From positions 1 to 10,464 of the forward strand of contig JALQVQ010000226.1 in NCBI GenBank assembly GCA_023260315.1: a DNA stretch of 10,464 bases, given 5' to 3'. The notes beneath the pieces were generated by a model, which saw only the letters and a program-made list of their open reading frames with translations, made no database searches and was not told the origin of the DNA. This document shows, in pieces, positions 6,840 through 10,464 of the stretch (its first letter is position 1; every line of letters starts with the position of its first letter). The stretch is from Burkholderiaceae bacterium (lineage in GTDB: Bacteria; Pseudomonadota; Gammaproteobacteria; Burkholderiales; Burkholderiaceae_C). The position numbers and the translations under genes were made by a program.

Positions 6840-7286
6840 CCGACTGGGAAGCCAATCGAGAACCGGTAGGGTCCCGGGAAGAATTGGTGCCAACCGGGTT
6901 GGCAGATCGGTCCACTGATAGGCTTGACTTTCACGCATCGCCAAAGTGCCCGACCACGCGCGAACCAGGCAAAAATGCAGGCTCACAAGGGCATGGGGAT
7001 AATCAACCAAGTCGGTTTGCAACACACAACCATCTTTGATTTCAATATTGATTTCCTCGCGCAACTCGCGGCGTAGGGCGTCGATAACAGACTCCCCAGC
7101 CTCTAATTTTCCGCCTGGAAACTCCCAGTAGCCGGCATACGCTTTGCCGGTGGGGCGCGTCGTCAGTAGCACCTTACGGTCCGCGCCTTGAAGAATACCA
7201 ACAGCCACCTCGGTCACGGGCCGATCAGATACCTGGCGAGGTATTTCGGGTGACACCCGCAAAACGGATGGACGCTCGTCAGTCAC
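6816..7286 (-). CDS. mutT: MutT-type Nudix hydrolase (8-oxo-dGTP diphosphatase-like)
   Basis: MutT-like enzymes hydrolyse oxidised nucleoside triphosphates such as 8-oxo-dGTP and so limit mutation. The sequence has the MutT hallmarks [24 protein letters not shown] and a Nudix box at about 59-81 (GKLEAGES...[12 protein letters not shown]). The box keeps the metal-binding Glu cluster, but Asn80 replaces the usual final Gly. [14 protein letters not shown] and LPVLDWL follow. GTG 7286 is chosen because it overlaps the stop of the upstream ATPase gene by 8 nt, typical of coupling, and gives 156 residues. GTG 7217 would give 133 residues, closer to the family's usual length, and is a real alternative. 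The frame opens much farther upstream (to 7547), but that part lies inside the ATPase gene. No fused thiamine phosphate synthase domain is present. Confidence 0.9.
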   Translation of the reverse strand: MTDERPSVLRVSPEIPRQVSDRPVTEVAVGILQGADRKVLLTTRPTGKAYAGYWEFPGGKLEAGESVIDALRRELREEINIEIKDGCVLQTDLVDYPHALVSLHFCLVRAWSGTLAMRESQAYQWTDLPTRLAPILPGTLPVLDWLPSRLAAIRFV

Positions 7287-8169
7287 CGGCCTGCTGCGCC
7301 GCCGCGTAGTCGCGGGCAAACTGGTAAGCGACACGACCACTGCGTGAGCCACGCTCAAGTGCCCACAACAGCGCATGTGGCCTGGCCGCCTCAACAGCCG
7401 CAGGATCGACCCCAAAATGCAGCAACCACTGATTGGCAATAACCAGATACTCGTCCTGCGAGAACGGATAAAAACTGATCCACAAACCAAATCGCTCGCT
7501 AAGGGAAATTTTTTCCTCGACGCCTTCCCCGGGATGTACCTCACCATCGGATGTGTGCGTGTAGGTGGCGTTTTCGCTCATGTATTCGGGCAGCAAGTGC
7601 CGACGGTTACTGGTCGCGTAAATCAACACATTCGCACCGGCTGCAGAAACGGTACCGTCAAGAATCGATTTCAAAGCCTTGTACGCTGGATCACCATCCT
7701 CAAAACTCAGGTCATCGCAATAAACGATGAAACGTTCTGGGCGATCGGCGACAGCGTCGATGAGGTCAGGCAGATCAATCAAGTCGGCCTTGTCCACTTC
7801 GATCAGACGCAAGCCCTCTGCGCTGTATGTATTCAAGCACCCCTTGATCAAGGATGACTTTCCAGTTCCCCGCGCGCCGGTCAGCAACACGTTGTTGGCA
7901 GGTAGGCCCGCCATAAAGTGTGCGGTGTTGCGTTTAATTTTCTCTTTCTGATCGTCGATCTCTTGGAGGTCATCGAGGGACAGATTTGCCACATGGGGCA
8001 CGGGCACGAGTGCCGTACGACCGTCGCGGTAGCGCCGATAACGGTAAGCGACGCTCGCATCCCAATCAGGCGGCGCCAATTGCGGCCCGCCATGTGCCTG
8101 AGTCAACGCATCAATGAGGCGATCGGCTCGTTTAATGAGCTCGGCGAGTAAGGCGTCTGTCTGTGCCAT
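7279..8169 (-). CDS. DUF815-family AAA+ ATPase of unknown function
   Basis: This 296-residue protein matches the DUF815 P-loop ATPase family (PF05673). It has Walker A GARGTGKSS at 98-106, Walker B FIVYCDDLSFE at 147-157, a sensor-1-like ATSNRRHL at 185-192, a candidate arginine finger in SERFG (Arg226), and a sensor-2-like GSRSGRVAYQFA near the end. The N-terminal 90 residues contain YRYRRYRDG and a charged helix and precede the ATPase core. No signal peptide or membrane segment is seen. The biological role of the family is not established to my knowledge. ATG 8169 lies 11 nt after the argJ stop, and the 3' end overlaps mutT by 8 nt, so it is cotranscribed with both. An ATPase at this place between argJ and mutT is, as I recall, common in Burkholderiales. 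Confidence 0.9.
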   Translation of the reverse strand: MAQTDALLAELIKRADRLIDALTQAHGGPQLAPPDWDASVAYRYRRYRDGRTALVPVPHVANLSLDDLQEIDDQKEKIKRNTAHFMAGLPANNVLLTGARGTGKSSLIKGCLNTYSAEGLRLIEVDKADLIDLPDLIDAVADRPERFIVYCDDLSFEDGDPAYKALKSILDGTVSAAGANVLIYATSNRRHLLPEYMSENATYTHTSDGEVHPGEGVEEKISLSERFGLWISFYPFSQDEYLVIANQWLLHFGVDPAAVEAARPHALLWALERGSRSGRVAYQFARDYAAAQQAGD

Positions 8170-8180
8170 ATTGGGGTCAA

Positions 8181-9410
8181 CTAACTGCGGTAATCGGCGT
8201 TGATGGACACGTAGTCGTGGCTGAAGTCACAAGTCCATACCGTGTCACGGGCAGACCCACGGCCTAACTCAATTCGAATCGTAATTTCTGACTTTGCCAT
8301 CACCGCTGCACCTTGCGCCTCGGTATAAGCGGCATGCAAACCGCCGCCCTGCGCAACCTGCACGTCGTCCAAGAAGACATCAACGCCGGATACGTCCAAA
8401 TCAGAAATACCAGCGTATCCAACAGCGGCCAAAATACGCCCGAGATTGGGGTCACTCGCAAAAAACGCTGTCTTCACCAGTGGCGAGTGTCCCACGGCGT
8501 AAGCGGCCTTGAGGCATTCAGCCGTGTCACGCCCACCACCCACCTCAATGGTGATGAATTTGGTCGCACCCTCACCATCACGCACAATCGCATGGGCAAG
8601 ATCGCGCGACACACCCAATAGCGCGTCGAGCAATGTCTGACCATCATCAGACGCCCAGTCCGTGACCATGGCGTTCGCGGCAACGCCAGTCGCCATCACC
8701 ACGAAACTGTCATTTGTCGACGTATCGCCATCCACTGTGACGCGATTGAAGGATTGGTCAGCCAAACGTTTCGCCAATCCCTTCATCAGGGCGGGTGCGA
8801 TTTGGGCATCGGTGCCGACAAAACCGAGCATCGTCGCCATGTTCGGACGAATCATGCCAGCGCCTTTTGATATTCCGGTCACGGTCACCGTTGTACCCCC
8901 CAAGACACACTGACGGCTATAGGCCTTCGGCTGTGTATCGGTGGTCATGATTCCTTGTGCGGCCGTCAGCCAAGCGTCGGCTTCGAGTACCCCAGCAGCT
9001 TGGGTAATGCCGGCCCGAACCCGATCAATCGGCAATGGCTCGAGGATGACGCCCGTCGAAAACGGTAACACTTGCGTGGCCTTTACACCAAGCGCATCGG
9101 CGGCGGCCTGTGCCATCTGGTTGGCATGGACCAAGCCACTGGCACCGGTGCCGGCGTTGGCATTCCCTGTGTTGATCACCAGTGCGCGGATGGCATCGCC
9201 ATTCGCAAGATGCGTTCGACACACCTGAACGGGGGCGGCACAAAATCGATTTTCCGTGAACACGGCATCAACCTGACTGCCCTCATCGAGCACGCAAATG
9301 CTCACATCTTTTCGATTCTGCTTACGTACCCCCGCCTCGACGACGCCCCAACGGATACCAGGGACTGGGCAGAGATCGGCAGCGGAAGGAATGGGCAAAT
9401 TGACGGGCAT
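8181..9410 (-). CDS. argJ: Bifunctional ornithine acetyltransferase / N-acetylglutamate synthase
   Basis: ArgJ moves the acetyl group from N-acetylornithine to glutamate in the cyclic arginine pathway; bifunctional forms also acetylate glutamate from acetyl-CoA. The 409-residue length is normal. Landmarks are [11 protein letters not shown] (51-61), NTGNANAGTG (80-89), the oxyanion-hole segment PFSTGVI (116-122), [16 protein letters not shown] (182-197), and TSTNDSF. Self-cleavage is expected between Ala192 and Thr193, with Thr193 as nucleophile. ATG 9410 follows the secA stop by 22 nt with a purine-rich AGCGAG upstream. The mono- versus bifunctional nature cannot be decided from sequence alone. 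The gene is second in the visible secA-argJ-ATPase-mutT operon. Confidence 0.96.
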   Translation of the reverse strand: MPVNLPIPSAADLCPVPGIRWGVVEAGVRKQNRKDVSICVLDEGSQVDAVFTENRFCAAPVQVCRTHLANGDAIRALVINTGNANAGTGASGLVHANQMAQAAADALGVKATQVLPFSTGVILEPLPIDRVRAGITQAAGVLEADAWLTAAQGIMTTDTQPKAYSRQCVLGGTTVTVTGISKGAGMIRPNMATMLGFVGTDAQIAPALMKGLAKRLADQSFNRVTVDGDTSTNDSFVVMATGVAANAMVTDWASDDGQTLLDALLGVSRDLAHAIVRDGEGATKFITIEVGGGRDTAECLKAAYAVGHSPLVKTAFFASDPNLGRILAAVGYAGISDLDVSGVDVFLDDVQVAQGGGLHAAYTEAQGAAVMAKSEITIRIELGRGSARDTVWTCDFSHDYVSINADYRS

Positions 9411-9432
9411 ACGGCTCGCTTTCAGTCAGCAA

Positions 9433-10464
9433 TTAGGCGAGTGCGCCATGACAGTGCTTGTATTTTTTGCCACTGCCGCAAGGACAGGCATCGTTACGTC
9501 CAACGCGCGGCACATCATCGAGACGGGGACCATCCGCAAATAGCGCGTTGGTGATGGTTTGCGCCTCCCCCGTCTCGGTTGGCGCGGTGTACTGCACGTT
9601 GGATAGGTCTTCGCCCCGCGCTTCCATCTCAGCGGTTGCTGTTTGAACGCTCTCGGGTTCGGTAATCCGAACATTCATCAAGATACGGGTCACTTCGTTG
9701 CGCACGTTATCCAACATCAAGCCAAAGAGCTCAAAAGCTTCACGCTTGTACTCCTGCTTCGGTTGCTTTTGCGCGTAACCGCGGAGGTGAATACCTTGAC
9801 GCAAATAGTCCAGTGAACTCAGGTGTTCGCGCCAGTTGGAATCCAGTGTTTGGAGTAACACCATTCGTTCAAATTGCGTGAAATTTGCGTCGCCGACGCG
9901 TGCAACCTTGGCATCAAAATGAGCGGTTGCGGCATCGGTCACGCGCTTCACGATGTCTTCGTCGTCAATCGCGTCTGCGCTTGACACGGTCCCCATCAAA
10001 TCCAATTCAAGTTGCCACTCATCGGCCAACACACGCTGAAGGGCGGCAAGATCCCACTGCTCTTCGACGCTCTCGATTGGTACGTATTGGCGCACAAGAG
10101 CCGTGAAACAGCCCTCGCGCAGCGCAGCGATTTGGTCGCGCAACGCGGTGGCATCCAATATATCGTTGCGTTGTTGATAGATGACCTTGCGCTGGTCGTT
10201 CGAGACGTCATCGTACTCAAGCAACTGTTTGCGGACATCGAAGTTGCGTGCCTCGACTTTGCGCTGTGCTGACTCGATGCTGCGGGTCACCATACCGGCC
10301 TCGATGGCCTCACCCTCTGGCATCTTCAAGCGGTCCATGATCGCGCGAACACGGTCACCAGCGAAAATTCTCATCAGCGAATCATCGAGGCTCAAATAGA
10401 AACGAGATGAACCCGGATCACCCTGGCGGCCTGAGCGTCCGCGCAATTGGTTATCAATGCGTCG
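9433..10464 (-). CDS. secA: Preprotein translocase ATPase SecA, C-terminal part (partial)
   Basis: SecA is the ATPase motor that pushes secretory proteins through SecYEG. The gene runs off the right edge; 343 codons remain of about 900. The fragment opens at [18 protein letters not shown], the conserved motif VI region of the second nucleotide-binding domain. It continues through [13 protein letters not shown], the helical scaffold ([21 protein letters not shown]), and [23 protein letters not shown]. The C-terminal zinc tail is intact (C327, C329, C338, H339 of the fragment, [13 protein letters not shown]), the region known to bind SecB and phospholipid. The stop is TAA at 9435-9433. argJ follows by 22 nt and may share its transcript. 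No frameshift or internal stop is seen. Confidence 0.97.
   Translation of the reverse strand, partial: RRIDNQLRGRSGRQGDPGSSRFYLSLDDSLMRIFAGDRVRAIMDRLKMPEGEAIEAGMVTRSIESAQRKVEARNFDVRKQLLEYDDVSNDQRKVIYQQRNDILDATALRDQIAALREGCFTALVRQYVPIESVEEQWDLAALQRVLADEWQLELDLMGTVSSADAIDDEDIVKRVTDAATAHFDAKVARVGDANFTQFERMVLLQTLDSNWREHLSSLDYLRQGIHLRGYAQKQPKQEYKREAFELFGLMLDNVRNEVTRILMNVRITEPESVQTATAEMEARGEDLSNVQYTAPTETGEAQTITNALFADGPRLDDVPRVGRNDACPCGSGKKYKHCHGALA

Noticed and set aside
6737..7039. 100-codon + strand frame across the yacG end and antisense to mutT
   Set aside because: It overlaps two confident genes, and its translation is a low-similarity, charged sequence of the kind produced by frame-shifted coding DNA.
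7287..7547. Upstream extension of the mutT frame
   Set aside because: It is antisense-free but lies within the coding sequence of the DUF815 ATPase in another frame, and its translation shows no Nudix similarity.
7375..7857. Open frame on the + strand opposite the ATPase gene (160 codons)
   Set aside because: It is fully antisense to a clear AAA+ ATPase and has no recognisable protein features.
9072..9554. Long open frame on the + strand opposite argJ and the secA end (160 codons)
   Set aside because: It is a shadow of well-recognised genes on the other strand; its translation has no recognisable domain and it spans two genes.
1..10464. Search for mobile elements, tRNAs, CRISPR repeats, attachment sites or toxin-antitoxin pairs
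   Set aside because: None was visible by reading; genes are intact, tightly packed and of even composition.

Overview
This window looks like chromosomal DNA from a betaproteobacterium, most probably of the order Burkholderiales. The evidence is gene order and protein character. A pilB-pilC-pilD-coaE-zapD-yacG series faces a secA-argJ-(DUF815 ATPase)-mutT series, an arrangement I recall as typical of Burkholderiales. The DNA is moderately GC-rich and even in character throughout. I see no insertion sequences, integrases, tRNA or rRNA genes, CRISPR arrays or other signs of recent transfer. Coding density is very high: no gene-free stretch exceeds about 60 bases.

Left part (1-2018, + strand): the last 60 codons of a MoxR-type AAA+ ATPase, a GNAT acetyltransferase starting 3 nt later with GTG, and a CoxE-like von Willebrand A (VWA) protein whose start overlaps the acetyltransferase stop. 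MoxR ATPases and VWA proteins commonly act as pairs in chaperone-like or cofactor-insertion roles. Here an acetyltransferase sits between the two.

Middle part (2076-6839, + strand): the cytoplasmic and inner-membrane core of a type IV pilus or type II secretion-like machine follows. It comprises a short assembly ATPase (pilB), the membrane platform (pilC) and the prepilin peptidase/methylase (pilD). Next come coaE (last step of coenzyme A synthesis), zapD (FtsZ bundling) and yacG (zinc protein that binds gyrase). Gaps are 2 to 40 nt or negative, so one transcript with translational coupling is likely. No pilin gene is present. The pilB product lacks the usual N-terminal domain, and its reading frame is closed upstream by the stop of the VWA gene.

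Right part (10464-6816, - strand): the C-terminal third of secA, complete argJ (arginine biosynthesis), a DUF815 AAA+ ATPase of unknown role and a MutT-type Nudix hydrolase form a tight operon that converges on yacG. The last two genes of the opposing series, yacG and mutT, overlap tail to tail by 24 bp.

Most of the window is ordinary core genome. The points most worth a second look are the domain-truncated pilB with a Cys-containing Walker A motif, the MoxR-GNAT-VWA trio, the yacG/mutT 3' overlap and the uncharacterised DUF815 ATPase. I do not see convincing evidence of a wholly new system.
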